The notes below the pieces were generated by a model. It was given only the letters and a program-made list of their open reading frames with translations. It was not told the DNA's origin and ran no database searches. The position numbers were made by a program, and so were the translations under genes. Shown piece by piece: positions 36,706 through 47,147 of a stretch of DNA of 64,000 nucleotides. Source of the DNA: Lachancea mirantina (lineage: Eukaryota > Ascomycota > Saccharomycetes > Saccharomycetales > Saccharomycetaceae); NCBI GenBank assembly GCA_900074745.1, contig LT598468.1, positions 1,683,013 to 1,747,012 on the forward strand. Reading direction: 5' to 3'. The first letter of the stretch is position 1, and the number at the start of each line of letters is the position of its first letter.

Positions 36706-39612
36706 TCAAAATTTGCGTTTTTTGCTTGGACGTGCGTTTTTGGCCATCCTCTTTTCCTTCATGACTCTCTGCTTTCGCATTTGATCAGCATTCCTTAATT
36801 CATTTTTGCCACCCGGTCCATTAAAGCCCTTGACAGCAACCCCATTATTGATTGCTTTTTGTACCTTCTTTTTCTGGGTTTTATAATCGTCTCTGAGCTT
36901 GTCGGGCATTCTGGGAGCCTTCATTTGCTTGTGCATGAATTTCCCACCAACTTTACGTTGAACGTCGCTGAGAGGATTAGATAATAGTTTAGATTGACCA
37001 GGAGACTCTTTTGCTCCGACCTTCAATGGTCCAATCTTTCGCGCCTTCGACCACTCATCGAATTTGCCAGATCTAAACGAAGCCGGAATTTTCTGCCCAC
37101 TTTCGCCAGTGATATATTTTTTGTTGTCGATGCCCCTTATGTTAACGTACTTCTTCTTCTTCTTGTCCCATCTAACATTGGCAGTTTGCTTATGCACTTG
37201 GATTTTGTCGTCGTCGTTCAGGTCAAATGTCGCATTCGCAGCTTCATTCGTGAAACCCGGGGTCAGCTCAAGCTGCTTGTCCTGTATCTCCTGCGCAGGT
37301 GCGTAGTATGAAAGGAAAAACTCAGGATTTTTAAACGACTTCCTGCTCTTTTCTTGCGCATCCAAGACTTTGTCACCGTCCTCGAACTCATTTTCAAGAA
37401 TATCTTCACGAACCGAGTAGCCCACCTCGTTGTCCTCTCCTTTTAGAATTTCTTCTTCCAAAGAGTGTCTCAACCCGGCGGCTCTCTCCTTTTCAACAAG
37501 TGCTCTTCTCTCGTTAGCCTTTCTTTGGATAGGAGCTATTTGAGCTCTTCTTCTCTTCATGAGCAACGCAGCCTCATCATTTGGATTGCGCGCGAACTCG
37601 AATACCGTCTCTTTCTTATTTCTGTTACGCAACTTCGCAAGGAAGTCAAGCTTTTCTTTCTCCAGGTTCGCGCCAAATTTAAGATTCTGTTCGTCCCATC
37701 CGGACCCTTTCACCTCTTTGGAACGCTTCAGAGATTCAGAGGATGCAGCCGTACGTGTTCTGAAATAAAGTTTCTCAGCTTTTACAGCAACGGCCTTCAA
37801 CGACCTTAATTCATAGTTTGATTCTATCAAGTTTTTGAAGAGATCTCCACAATTCTCCACATCAGGTCTCGGGCAAGAGCCCAATACCATCCTCTTGGTA
37901 TACGATACTTTAGGAGCCGCAAAGGAGTCCTCATCGTGACCTTCAGATAGCCATTTCTGCTTCATTATCTCCGTGGAAGATTCGTGCATTGGTGTCAGTA
38001 AAACCTTTTTGCCCAAGAAAAGCTCCAAATCAAGTAGATAAGGTAGCTCATTCTCCGAGACAATGGAGTACGCCCAACCGCGATTACCTGCTCTGGCTGT
38101 TCTACCAACTCGATGAACAAACACTTTAGAGGAAGACGGCAATGAAAAATTAATGACATTGGCTAGTAAAGGAATATCCACACCTCTCGCGGCGAGGTCT
38201 GTAACTACCATTATCGTGGTGAGACCATTTCTAAAATTTTGCAATTGCTGCTTTCTTGCCCTTTGATCCAATGTACCATAGAGATAAGACACCAAGTATC
38301 CACACTCTTTCAAAAGCAGCGAGACGTATTCGACGTGATGACGCGTGGGAACAAAAACGATTGTAGCCTTTTCACTCGACAAGTCTTTGGGAGAAGGAAG
38401 ATTTTTCCTCGATTTAAACGCTTTCTTCTTTTTTTGACGCTTTTTGTCCTCCGTGTCACTGTCATCATCGTCACCACTGCTCTGGTACCCAGATTCCAAC
38501 AATAGACGCTGCTCATCCGTACCAATCGGCGCCTGAATGGCCTCTTGAAGCAAACACAACAAGTTTGCTTCTCTTTCCTCATTTTTCGTAGCAACGAAAA
38601 GCATCTCCAATTCGTCAGAAACTCTAGTCTCCGCATCCAAGCGCACAAGCACGGGATTCGTCAAGCCAGCCTTAGCGAAGTTTACCAAGGACCTCGGTAG
38701 GGTAGCAGAGAAAAGTAAAGTTTGTCTTGTTGTGGGCAAGGCTGCCAACAACTCATTGAGTTGTTCTTCGAAACCCATCTCGAATAATCTATCGGCCTCA
38801 TCAAAAACCACGTATTCCATAGTCTTTAAACTCAAACTCATTTCAACAGTTAAATGCAAAAATCTGCCCGGAGTTGCGACTACAACGTCAGGATTCGACA
38901 TCATCATTCCAAATTGCTCCTCAAGACTGTCACCACCAGTGAGAAGAACACTGCGTAGGTCAGTTCCGCGAGCAAATTCTTTGAGAACTTTGTGAGTCTG
39001 AAGTGCAAGTTCCCTCGATGGGGACAAAACCAGGGCTCTAGCGCCGATCTTGGCCGAATGACACTTGAGTTTCTCTATCAGAGGCAAAATGAAAGCAGCC
39101 GTCTTACCTGAGCCAGTACGGGCCATGCCGACTATGTCACGCTCCTGCAAAATCAAAGGAATGGTTTTCCGCTGAATGGGCGTTGGCTGTCTGAAACCTT
39201 TTCTGGAGATGTTTCCCAAGATAGTCTTCGACAGACCAAAGCTTGGGAACGAGCCCTTCTTGTGTTTGGCGGCGTTGGTCGATTGAGTCGAGAAATAGCC
39301 CGCGATATCATCTGCATCGTTGTCCTCTTCACCTTCTTGTTCAGGCATCTCTAATGCAGGAAAGCTTGCATCATCAGCAATGCTTTTTTTGGCCTTCTTG
39401 ATCTCCTTCGCCTTATCCTCTTTACCTTCATCATCACTAAACTCTATAATGTCCTGAACTTCGCCAGAACCTTCGTCGCTGCTTTCATTACCACTGTTTT
39501 CGTCATCTTCGCTACCAGAACCTCTAGCGATTAGATCTCCGGCTATATCGAAGCCTTCCTCCTCAGAGTTTGACTGTTCACCTTCCCAATCTCTAGTGCT
39601 TCTTTTTCTCAT
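36706..39612 (-). CDS. DBP10: DBP10, DEAD-box RNA helicase of 60S ribosome biogenesis
   Basis: Dbp10 is a nucleolar ATPase acting on pre-60S particles near the peptidyl-transferase centre. The frame opens at a TTG (39630); the ATG at 39612 gives 968 residues (995 in S. cerevisiae). After an acidic Ser/Glu/Asp-rich N-terminus, the helicase core shows the Q motif region (SRKGFRQPTPIQ), Walker A ARTGSGKT (164-171), PSRELALQ, DEAD (271-274), SAT in LFSATLPRS, DLAARGVDIP and HRVGRTARAGN. An acidic insert with a KKRQKKKK stretch separates the two RecA domains. The C-terminus is very basic with a DBP10-type conserved block. Two PAC elements and an RRPE upstream fit ribosome-biogenesis control. Confidence 0.96.
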   Translation of the reverse strand: MRKRSTRDWEGEQSNSEEEGFDIAGDLIARGSGSEDDENSGNESSDEGSGEVQDIIEFSDDEGKEDKAKEIKKAKKSIADDASFPALEMPEQEGEEDNDADDIAGYFSTQSTNAAKHKKGSFPSFGLSKTILGNISRKGFRQPTPIQRKTIPLILQERDIVGMARTGSGKTAAFILPLIEKLKCHSAKIGARALVLSPSRELALQTHKVLKEFARGTDLRSVLLTGGDSLEEQFGMMMSNPDVVVATPGRFLHLTVEMSLSLKTMEYVVFDEADRLFEMGFEEQLNELLAALPTTRQTLLFSATLPRSLVNFAKAGLTNPVLVRLDAETRVSDELEMLFVATKNEEREANLLCLLQEAIQAPIGTDEQRLLLESGYQSSGDDDDSDTEDKKRQKKKKAFKSRKNLPSPKDLSSEKATIVFVPTRHHVEYVSLLLKECGYLVSYLYGTLDQRARKQQLQNFRNGLTTIMVVTDLAARGVDIPLLANVINFSLPSSSKVFVHRVGRTARAGNRGWAYSIVSENELPYLLDLELFLGKKVLLTPMHESSTEIMKQKWLSEGHDEDSFAAPKVSYTKRMVLGSCPRPDVENCGDLFKNLIESNYELRSLKAVAVKAEKLYFRTRTAASSESLKRSKEVKGSGWDEQNLKFGANLEKEKLDFLAKLRNRNKKETVFEFARNPNDEAALLMKRRRAQIAPIQRKANERRALVEKERAAGLRHSLEEEILKGEDNEVGYSVREDILENEFEDGDKVLDAQEKSRKSFKNPEFFLSYYAPAQEIQDKQLELTPGFTNEAANATFDLNDDDKIQVHKQTANVRWDKKKKKYVNIRGIDNKKYITGESGQKIPASFRSGKFDEWSKARKIGPLKVGAKESPGQSKLLSNPLSDVQRKVGGKFMHKQMKAPRMPDKLRDDYKTQKKKVQKAINNGVAVKGFNGPGGKNELRNADQMRKQRVMKEKRMAKNARPSKKRKF

Positions 39613-39685
39613 CTTTTGAGAGGTTAACAAAGCTGTGAAAAGCTCTCACCAAGGAATTATTCACTTGTCTTGATAGTGTTCGCTT

Positions 39686-39718
39686 GCTCATCGCGAGCTC
39701 ATCGCTCAAAATTTTTCA
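39686..39718. promoter_or_regulatory. Two PAC elements plus RRPE in the DBP10-SLM3 divergent promoter
   Basis: GCTCATCGC occurs twice, at 39686-39694 and 39697-39705, and is followed by AAAATTTTTCA at 39708-39718. Read on the DBP10 strand this is TGAAAAATTTT followed by two GCGATGAGC, the classic RRPE-PAC arrangement of ribosome-biogenesis genes. It lies about 75-105 bp upstream of DBP10. Confidence 0.8.
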
Positions 39719-39814
39719 CCAAAAGCTGACTGGCAAACTCATCACAGGCAACGTAACCAAGAACTAATCAAACCTGCACAATGAACGATTAAGATACAGA
39801 GTATGAGCCGTTAG

Positions 39815-41092
39815 ATGTCGAAAGCTTTATCTGTTGTGAGAGAAAGAGTCCTAAGAATTGCGTCTCAGCGTGTTGGCAAGGGCTATAAATATGGGGCTGG
39901 GCCTTCGAAGTTCGATAACATAGTGATCGCTATGTCATCTGGAGTAGATTCATCGCTAGCAGCATCGCTATACTCTAACTATCCAAAGGCTCGGGGTATT
40001 TTCATGGAGAATTGGTCGCAATCGCTGTCGATGGAGGACCCCAGTAAAGAAAAATGCTATGAAAAGGACTGGAAAGACGTTTTGAAAGTGGGGAAACATG
40101 TCAATTTGCCCGTCGAGAGAATAAATTTCGAACACGACTACTGGATAGATGTTTTCGAGCCGATGCTCGAGCAATATAGGGCCGGTACCACGCCTAATCC
40201 GGACGTTGGATGCAACAAATTCATTAAGTTTGGAAGCCTACGAAAACACCTCGATTCGTTATATGGAACTGGGAACTACTGGCTGGTGACTGGCCACTAT
40301 GCACAGGTTCTGCAGGACGCCGTTACTCAGGAAACACACTTGCTGCGTGCGTTTTACAAGCAAAAAGACCAAAGCTACTACCTCTCTCAAATTCCGCATT
40401 GCATTCTGCCGCAGCTTCTATTGCCGCTCGGAGGGTTAACGAAGCCCGAAGTGCGCGAAATGGCGCGCGACCTGCAACTACCGACAGCTTTGAAATCGGA
40501 TTCGCAGGGAATATGCTTCGTAGCCAACTCGCAGCATGGCCGGTTTCAAAAGTTTCTGCAAGAATACTTACCGGCGGAAACCGGGGACGTTGTGACAATC
40601 GACACAACAAGCGGCGAGAAGCGCACATGGGGTAAACATAAGGGTTTATGGTCGTACACGATTGGCCAAAAAATTGGCATTGCGATGCCGCAGGGCGACC
40701 CGCAGTTCAAAGGACAATGGTTTGTGAGCGAGAAGCGTATGAATACCAACGAGATCGTCATTGTGCGTGGGCATGCGAATCCGGCTCTCTACCAAAATAC
40801 GTTGAGAGTGCGGCAATTTGAGGCTTTGGGCGGCAACGAGATCATGCAAAGGCTGACATCTGGTTCAGTTTCTGGTTTGAACCTACAGTACAGATCTCTT
40901 CAAGAACCTGTTGCAGCTACCGCATGCGAGTGGAACGGCAAAGATCTCATCATTTCGCTTCCGGAGACGCAGCGTGCAATGGCACCTGGCCAATATTGCT
41001 GCGTCTACGACGGTGACCGTGTTTTGGGCAGTGGTACAATCGAAGAGGCATATTCAAGGGACACAGACTACCCGATTCGAAAGCAAAACTAG
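39815..41092 (+). CDS. SLM3: SLM3 (MTU1), mitochondrial tRNA 2-thiouridylase
   Basis: Slm3 adds the sulphur of 2-thiouridine at the wobble base of mitochondrial Lys, Glu and Gln tRNAs. The 425-residue product resembles bacterial MnmA. The N-terminus before residue 34 is basic and lacks acidic residues apart from one Glu, suitable for mitochondrial import. The PP-loop is AMSSGVDSS (39-47). The two catalytic cysteines are C133 in NPDVGCNKFIKFG and C234 in SDSQGICFV. Other blocks are WLVTGHYAQ and TIGQKIGIAMPQGD. The second residue of the PP-loop SGGVDSS is Ser, as in related fungi. The gene is divergent from DBP10, keeping the YDL031W-YDL033C neighbourhood. Confidence 0.94.
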   Translation: MSKALSVVRERVLRIASQRVGKGYKYGAGPSKFDNIVIAMSSGVDSSLAASLYSNYPKARGIFMENWSQSLSMEDPSKEKCYEKDWKDVLKVGKHVNLPVERINFEHDYWIDVFEPMLEQYRAGTTPNPDVGCNKFIKFGSLRKHLDSLYGTGNYWLVTGHYAQVLQDAVTQETHLLRAFYKQKDQSYYLSQIPHCILPQLLLPLGGLTKPEVREMARDLQLPTALKSDSQGICFVANSQHGRFQKFLQEYLPAETGDVVTIDTTSGEKRTWGKHKGLWSYTIGQKIGIAMPQGDPQFKGQWFVSEKRMNTNEIVIVRGHANPALYQNTLRVRQFEALGGNEIMQRLTSGSVSGLNLQYRSLQEPVAATACEWNGKDLIISLPETQRAMAPGQYCCVYDGDRVLGSGTIEEAYSRDTDYPIRKQN

Positions 41093-41385
41093 CTATTTCG
41101 TCGCATCCAGTGCACATGCTGCAGCAGCGATAGCGCAACGCGGAGAGGCGTCTGAAAAGCTGAAGAAAAACGCATTATAAAAGAAGACTAGCTCTTCATG
41201 TTAGCACTCTGTGGGATCGTGAAAGGGCCTTGGGTCCGGCTGTATACTTATTTTTTCTTAATTCTTGTATCTCGAATAGCTTAAATACCAATAGTGCTTC
41301 ATGCATCCAAAAAAAAGGTGACTGAATGGTAAGAGACTTAATCACCAACCAGTAGTCGATAATATAAAGACATTTCGTGCCACTC

Positions 41386-42453
41386 ATGTCATTGCATCGC
41401 GAGCTAATTGTCGCAACTGAAGCCGTGCGCAAGGCCTCGCTGCTAACGAAGCGCATTCAGTCCCGAGTTATTGCTAACGAGGACTCGACCATAACCAAAA
41501 CGGACAACTCACCAGTGACCATTGGTGACTTTTCTGCTCAGGCGATCATCATCAATGCGATCAAGGCAAATTTCCCAGAAGATTTTATCGTGGGAGAGGA
41601 GTCTACGGAAGGAATCGAAGACAGCTTCGTGTCTCACATACTCCAAGAGATCCGTGACAACGACACTGACTTCGAAACTGCATTTGGAGACCGCACCGAA
41701 ATAGTGTTCCGCAGTGCAGACTACCCGCTAAATTCGGTTGCCACTGTGAAGAAAGCCATCGACTGCGGCGACTACGAGGGCGGGTCAAAGGGCCGGTTCT
41801 GGTGTCTGGACCCGATCGACGGAACGAAGGGATTCCTACGAGGCGACCAATTTGCCGTGTGTCTCGCGCTGGTGGTCGACGGCGTGGTGCAGTTGGGCTG
41901 CATAGGTTGCCCTAACTTGCAATTGAAGAAATATGGCGGACAAGACGAACCCGATGCTAGCAAATGCGGCTACATTTTCCGCGCCATCAAAGAGGGCGGT
42001 GCTTTCTACTCTCCTACGGCTTGCGAGAGTTGGAAACCAGTTCATGTGCGCAAATTAGGCTCTACTAGCAGAGCGGTCTCCCTGGAAGGCGTTGAAGCGT
42101 CTCACTCGTCGCACGACGAGCAATCTGTCATCAAATCGAAGCTGGGAGTTTCTCGCTCCCAGCACCTCGACTCCCAGGTCAAATACTGCCTACTTGCGAT
42201 GGGACTCGGCGATCTCTACCTCAGACTTCCCCTCAAGCTATCTTATCGCGAAAAAATCTGGGATCACGCTGCTGGAAACATAATCGTGAAAGAGGCTGGT
42301 GGAGTCCACACAGATGCCATAGACAACGTACCACTAGACTTTGGCCGGGGTAGAACCCTCTCTACTAAAGGTGTCATAGCTTCCTGTGGTCCACGTGACC
42401 TCCACGATCTAGTTCTCAAGGTCTCGTCTGAAGTTATCAGATCCAGAAATTGA
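41386..42453 (+). CDS. MET22: MET22 (HAL2), 3'(2'),5'-bisphosphate nucleotidase
   Basis: Met22 hydrolyses 3'-phosphoadenosine 5'-phosphate, a by-product of sulphate assimilation that inhibits RNA exonucleases; it is the target of lithium and sodium toxicity. The frame starts GTG CCA CTC ATG; the ATG at 41386 gives 355 residues (357 in S. cerevisiae). The metal-binding motifs of the inositol-phosphatase superfamily are complete: GEES near residue 70, WCLDPIDGTKGF around 144-155 and IWDHAAGNIIVKEAGG near 293-308. The N-terminal helix LIVATEAVRKASLLTKRIQ is strongly conserved. It is YOL064C in S. cerevisiae, so it comes from the sister segment to its neighbours SLM3 and GPR1. Confidence 0.97.
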   Translation: MSLHRELIVATEAVRKASLLTKRIQSRVIANEDSTITKTDNSPVTIGDFSAQAIIINAIKANFPEDFIVGEESTEGIEDSFVSHILQEIRDNDTDFETAFGDRTEIVFRSADYPLNSVATVKKAIDCGDYEGGSKGRFWCLDPIDGTKGFLRGDQFAVCLALVVDGVVQLGCIGCPNLQLKKYGGQDEPDASKCGYIFRAIKEGGAFYSPTACESWKPVHVRKLGSTSRAVSLEGVEASHSSHDEQSVIKSKLGVSRSQHLDSQVKYCLLAMGLGDLYLRLPLKLSYREKIWDHAAGNIIVKEAGGVHTDAIDNVPLDFGRGRTLSTKGVIASCGPRDLHDLVLKVSSEVIRSRN

Positions 42454-42658
42454 AGGATACACCTCACGAGGTCAGCAGGTTTCTTAAAAATAATCGTTGA
42501 AATTAAGAAAAGATGAAATTAGTAGTTTAAATTATTAATTAAGAGTTAGTGGGGAAGCACACAAAGGAATATAGACGCGAGCGCCAACAAGGCTGTAATT
42601 ACTACTCATAAGCTTTGGGAAGTGGGAGGGAACACAGTGGATTTAGACGAGCGGCTTC

Positions 42659-45472
42659 ATGTCGAAATCAGTGGGCCCGGTGTTTGAGATCGACGGCCAT
42701 ATCATCGAGCCCGTGACGTTGGACAGATCATGGAATACCACAACGGTTAACCAGCTGCTTGGGCTACCCGGAATGTTTTCGACTTTTGACAAGCCGCAGC
42801 TAAGAAATTTGCGGATTATTGCGATCACGGCTTCAGTATTGTCGATTATCGCTGGCGTACTCGGCCTGCATTTTTTCACCGGCATCCATCGCAGCCGACG
42901 TGTATTTCGACACTATCTGATCTTCTACCTCGTCGTGTGCGATTTTTTGAAGGCGCTGGTTTTGATGATATATCCAATCATAATCCTAATTCGAAACGAC
43001 ATCTACGGTATCCCCGCATTTTACAACACCTTGGGCTGGCTGACGCTTTTCGCAATCGAGGGCGCAGACATAGCCATAGCAATCTTCGCGGTTCACTTCG
43101 CCATTCTCATTTTTCGCCCGAACTGGAAGAGACTGAATCACAAAACGGGCAACATCGAGGGCGGACTTTTCCCCGTGAGACATTTCCTTTACGCCGTGAC
43201 GCTTGTCGTACCGGCCATACTTGCGAGTCTGGCGTTTGTGAATTTTGACAAGTTCTGGCCCGTGAATTTAAATGACCACGTAGTATTGGACAACAACAAT
43301 TTTGGCTTCACATATCAGGGACGCGTGGGTGGCTACAAGGCACTCAGTGCTTGGTGTTTTCTGCCTCCGGTCCCCTATTGGTATAGACTCGTGTTAAGTT
43401 GGGGTCCGAAGTACTTCATCATAATTTTGATCTTCACTGTCTACATCAGCATTTACGTTTATGTCTCGAAGGAAAACAGGAAAATCAAGAGCCAACTTGG
43501 CGAGTTCAGGGGCGGGCTGAATAGTATTGACATTCACAGAGAAACTGACAGCAAGGGAAGGCTTCTCACAGTAAGACAGAAGCTGGTTCTCTATCTCAAG
43601 TTCGGCTTTAGAAAGTCAGGTCTGAAATTCTTTCTCGATGGCCTCGAGAGGTTTCTGTCCATGACTCTGGTTGATGATCATGAAGAGAAATTAGGTGTGA
43701 GGGGAGAGAAAAAAGGAAACGGTCGCGCTCATACGGCCGGTTTGACTCCTGCCCGAAGTGCCAATAGCTTTATTGAGGATGAGTTTCGAGAGCATGGATT
43801 TAGCGCCCCACCGACGGGTATTAAAAGCGTCACCTCACAATCAAACGACTATCAGAATATTTTCTCTGATACCCACCTGATCGCAGAACATAATCTCGGT
43901 CCTAGGGAACCACATGAAAACATCTTTGATAGTCCTTTGACGGTTTCTCCTTGGTCCAAATCCAAAAGTATCGCACCAACTCCTCATCACGTCGCCAGTA
44001 ATATTGGAAAAACGCAACTGGAATTCGAAAGGCAACCTGAACATGGTGTAGTTGATCCGACTGATTCTCCAGAAGGCAAAAGACAAGCAAAACTTTCAGG
44101 TCCTAGACGTAAGAGCCACTCGGCTCAGGATTTTTTCCCAAACCAGCAACCTCGTAGCCAGGAGGACTTGCTGCCCTTTGAGGCAAATACAATTATGATA
44201 GGGGACGCTTTTAGGGAAAACGAGAACGAGGATGCATGGCTGCATGGCAATAATGCAAACACCGAAGCTGTATCTTCTCTCAAAGAGGCCACAAAAAGCG
44301 TCAATCCAAATCATCTGCTAGATTTGAAACAAAATTTTCAATTTGATACTTACCAAAACTTTAAAAATCGGCGATCCGTGATTCAAAAACAGCTTCGATC
44401 AATTTTCATCTATCCCTTTTCTTACATTGTTATATGGACTTTTCCCTTGGTAGTCGACTGCATTCAATACCGCTACGAAATTGTTCACGGTCCTGTCGTT
44501 TGGTTGGAATATATCGCGACTTTTATGCAGCCACTAAGCTGTGTAGTTGATGTTATGGTATTTCTTTACCGCGAAAAACCATGGCGGTACTCATGGAAAG
44601 CGGTTACGACCAAAGAATTGATCAATATATATGGGCTGAAGGGAGAAATTGGCGAGGAGGAGATACGAAAATTGTGTTTCAGCAACTCTGGACGAAAAGG
44701 TTGGTATTATCGCGGGAGATGGTCGAAGGCAAACTGTTGGCGCCACAAACCTCAACGGTGGAAAAGAATGGTTTGGATTTTATTTCGATGCATCAAGGGA
44801 TTTGTCAATAAGAATTATACTTTCGAGGACAATTGCAACGATATGGCTTACTGGGATGACTATTACTCAGGAAAAGACATTACCAATGGGAGGTTATCGC
44901 GGGATACTAGCTGTACGTGTGCCTTGAAAGAGATCATTAATGCGCCTGACAGTCGAGGAGAGTCTAACATATCGTCATCCACAGACGAAGGAATCTTAGA
45001 ATCCTTCAAGAGACCTTATGTACCAAGATACTGGAAACTTCTCCATTTACTTCCAATGTCACATGGCATAGACCTAGACGAACTGGACCGCTATTTGCGA
45101 CTTAATAATAAATGTAACCCGTACGAGATTCCTGGTTTACAGATCGCCTTGAACACCAGTACGGAACACACAAGAGCAAACGATGAGAACATCATATTCA
45201 AGCCTGGTTACGAATTATCGGAACGTAACTCTAAGAAATGGCTGCAGCCCAGCAATACATCTCAGTCTAGTCCAGGTACGCCAAAATCCAAGTATTCTTT
45301 GGGGAATAGCGCTTCGGGAATTTTGGCTGAGTCAAATTCGGGACATGAAATGCACGAGCTCAAAAAAAATAACAACGGTACCAAACACAAGTCCGAGCTT
45401 GAATCCAGTGAAAACGATGAGGACGGGTCCTCTTCTAAAGAGCTAGATTTGATGGACTTTTTAAAAAATTGA
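42659..45472 (+). CDS. GPR1: GPR1, glucose/sucrose-sensing G-protein-coupled receptor
   Basis: Gpr1 activates Gpa2 and so adenylate cyclase on sugar addition. The 937-residue product (961 in S. cerevisiae) has five membrane segments in the first 280 residues (for example IIAITASVLSIIAGVLGLHF and YFIIILIFTVYISIYVYV). A very long third intracellular loop follows (about 285-575), rich in Ser, Asn and charged residues. Two more segments come at about 580-640 (SIFIYPFSYIVIWTFPLVV and WLEYIATFMQPLSCVV). A conserved basic-aromatic C-terminal domain contains GWYYRGRWSKANCWRHKP. The long polyasparagine run of S. cerevisiae Gpr1 is missing. The ATG is first in frame. Identity is supported by position between MET22/SLM3 and INP54 (YDL035C). 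Confidence 0.93.
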   Translation: MSKSVGPVFEIDGHIIEPVTLDRSWNTTTVNQLLGLPGMFSTFDKPQLRNLRIIAITASVLSIIAGVLGLHFFTGIHRSRRVFRHYLIFYLVVCDFLKALVLMIYPIIILIRNDIYGIPAFYNTLGWLTLFAIEGADIAIAIFAVHFAILIFRPNWKRLNHKTGNIEGGLFPVRHFLYAVTLVVPAILASLAFVNFDKFWPVNLNDHVVLDNNNFGFTYQGRVGGYKALSAWCFLPPVPYWYRLVLSWGPKYFIIILIFTVYISIYVYVSKENRKIKSQLGEFRGGLNSIDIHRETDSKGRLLTVRQKLVLYLKFGFRKSGLKFFLDGLERFLSMTLVDDHEEKLGVRGEKKGNGRAHTAGLTPARSANSFIEDEFREHGFSAPPTGIKSVTSQSNDYQNIFSDTHLIAEHNLGPREPHENIFDSPLTVSPWSKSKSIAPTPHHVASNIGKTQLEFERQPEHGVVDPTDSPEGKRQAKLSGPRRKSHSAQDFFPNQQPRSQEDLLPFEANTIMIGDAFRENENEDAWLHGNNANTEAVSSLKEATKSVNPNHLLDLKQNFQFDTYQNFKNRRSVIQKQLRSIFIYPFSYIVIWTFPLVVDCIQYRYEIVHGPVVWLEYIATFMQPLSCVVDVMVFLYREKPWRYSWKAVTTKELINIYGLKGEIGEEEIRKLCFSNSGRKGWYYRGRWSKANCWRHKPQRWKRMVWILFRCIKGFVNKNYTFEDNCNDMAYWDDYYSGKDITNGRLSRDTSCTCALKEIINAPDSRGESNISSSTDEGILESFKRPYVPRYWKLLHLLPMSHGIDLDELDRYLRLNNKCNPYEIPGLQIALNTSTEHTRANDENIIFKPGYELSERNSKKWLQPSNTSQSSPGTPKSKYSLGNSASGILAESNSGHEMHELKKNNNGTKHKSELESSENDEDGSSSKELDLMDFLKN

Positions 45473-45746
45473 TTGCAGTCGAGCACTGCCTATGTTGTTT
45501 AATATGTGATTTAATAAAAACCTTTACGAATTTTATATTGGCAGATTTCTCTTGATCAGTATACTGCAGCGCCTTGAACGTAGTCTTGACACGGGCGTGT
45601 AGATTCGGTTTCTGATGCGAACTCCTGATCATCATTGATGGTGAGATAGCACTTATAACGTTTACTTATTTTCAAAGGGAGACAGACCCTTATGACGAAT
45701 AGCACAATGAGTAAGTTTGAAGACGTAAGGCATTTTTGAACACGTC

Positions 45747-46862
45747 ATGCCTTTGAGCTTCGATATTTTCCTTTCAACATTTAACTGTGCCAAAAATTTG
45801 CCATTTAAAGATGAGGAGCGCCTAGAAGACCTTATTTCTACTCTAATTCCTTGCGATACTAAGCATCAAGTGTATGTTCTTGGCTTCCAAGAGTTGGTAC
45901 CCATATGGCAAGGTTCCTTCCCTCAGCTTGTGGAACAGGTTTTGTCCACGGTTTCTCGAATTGCTGTAGGCTATCTGAACGAGTCTTCGGCGCACACAAC
46001 GTATACATCGGTTTATGAAAAGACCTGCGGGGCGATAGGCCTGATTATCATCGCAAACAGTACCCTGGATATCAAGAATGCTTTAGGATGCTCAATCGGT
46101 TGTGGAATGTTTTACTCGAGTCTGAAGGGCGGTGCGGCTGCTAAATTCACAGTAAGAGACGCAGGTGAAGAGATCTCCGATACTTTTGTAATCATATGTG
46201 CACATATGGCTGCCAACGAGGGTCCATTTTACACCGAAAGACGTGTTTCTGATTTTGAAACAATTTGCACCAGTGTTCGCGAAGAATTGGGTCCTTTTAA
46301 AGCCAATCATGTCTTCTTTCTGGGGGATTTGAATTTTCGAGCATCTCAATTGCTAATGAACGATTTAGAATCGGCCAGTTTAAGCGAGAGGCATCAGGTA
46401 TTTTCTCGCCATGACGAATTGAGTAGATTGAGGCGGGAGGGACGAATTTTCCAAGGCTTTGAGGAAGGGAATGTAAGCTTTCTGCCTACTTACAAACTAA
46501 AACGCACAACGCGAGATCGTATTTATGACAGTCGCCGTTCACCGTCGTGGTGCGACAGAATACTTTTCAAGAAATATGAAAATACTTTTCAAGTCGAAAT
46601 TTATGACACTTATGCGCGTTCCGAAATTCTACAGTTAAGTGATCATCTACCAGTCAAACTCTCCATCAACGTCCCACATATTCATGAAGATAATGCCCCC
46701 ATTGAAATCTTCATTACACCACCTTTCCGAAAATGGACCAAGATCATTGGCAAACTGAGTGATGTTGTTATTGGTTACAGTGGATGGATCTACGCCATTA
46801 CTGGCCCTTATCCACTTCTTCTCTCAGTGATAATTTTGATTCTCTTCCTGTGGCTTAAATAA
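45747..46862 (+). CDS. INP54: INP54, tail-anchored PI(4,5)P2 5-phosphatase
   Basis: Inp54 removes the 5-phosphate of PI(4,5)P2 at the ER in S. cerevisiae. The 371-residue protein (384 in S. cerevisiae) is an almost pure inositol-polyphosphate 5-phosphatase domain: FLSTFNCAKN at the start, GFQELVPIW near residue 50, FFLGDLNFRAS near 190 (catalytic Asp and Asn) and PSWCDRILFKK near 268, then LSDHLPV with the catalytic histidine near 300. The last 20 residues (LLLSVIILILFLWLK) form one hydrophobic segment, so it is a tail-anchored protein. In S. cerevisiae it is YOL065C, between MET22 and RIB2, the same set of neighbours as here. It and MSS4 act in opposite directions on the same lipid. Confidence 0.93.
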   Translation: MPLSFDIFLSTFNCAKNLPFKDEERLEDLISTLIPCDTKHQVYVLGFQELVPIWQGSFPQLVEQVLSTVSRIAVGYLNESSAHTTYTSVYEKTCGAIGLIIIANSTLDIKNALGCSIGCGMFYSSLKGGAAAKFTVRDAGEEISDTFVIICAHMAANEGPFYTERRVSDFETICTSVREELGPFKANHVFFLGDLNFRASQLLMNDLESASLSERHQVFSRHDELSRLRREGRIFQGFEEGNVSFLPTYKLKRTTRDRIYDSRRSPSWCDRILFKKYENTFQVEIYDTYARSEILQLSDHLPVKLSINVPHIHEDNAPIEIFITPPFRKWTKIIGKLSDVVIGYSGWIYAITGPYPLLLSVIILILFLWLK

Positions 46863-47147
46863 AGGTTTTGCGAGTGGTTGCGACGTTGTAACTCGAACCT
46901 TTCAAAGAAAAAAAGCTACATATTGCCGAAATGGAATGGGGAAAATTGATGCGAATAGCAACATGCAAAGCAAGAGGCGGTTACAAATTGATATATTGAA
47001 TTTGTTCATCCACTTTTCCCGATTTTTTCGAGTTCTCGCAGAGATAATTGCTCTAACTCTTTCTAGCCGTTCGATGACGTATAAGAATTTAAGCACTGGT
47101 GAAGGCGTGTAATGGCAAATAATGACTTGAGGCTGAAATTTTAATTC

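Noticed and set aside
42145-42166. CTGGGAG/CTCCCAG hairpin in MET22
   Set aside because: A 7-bp stem with a 7-nt loop in coding sequence is expected by chance in 64 kb.
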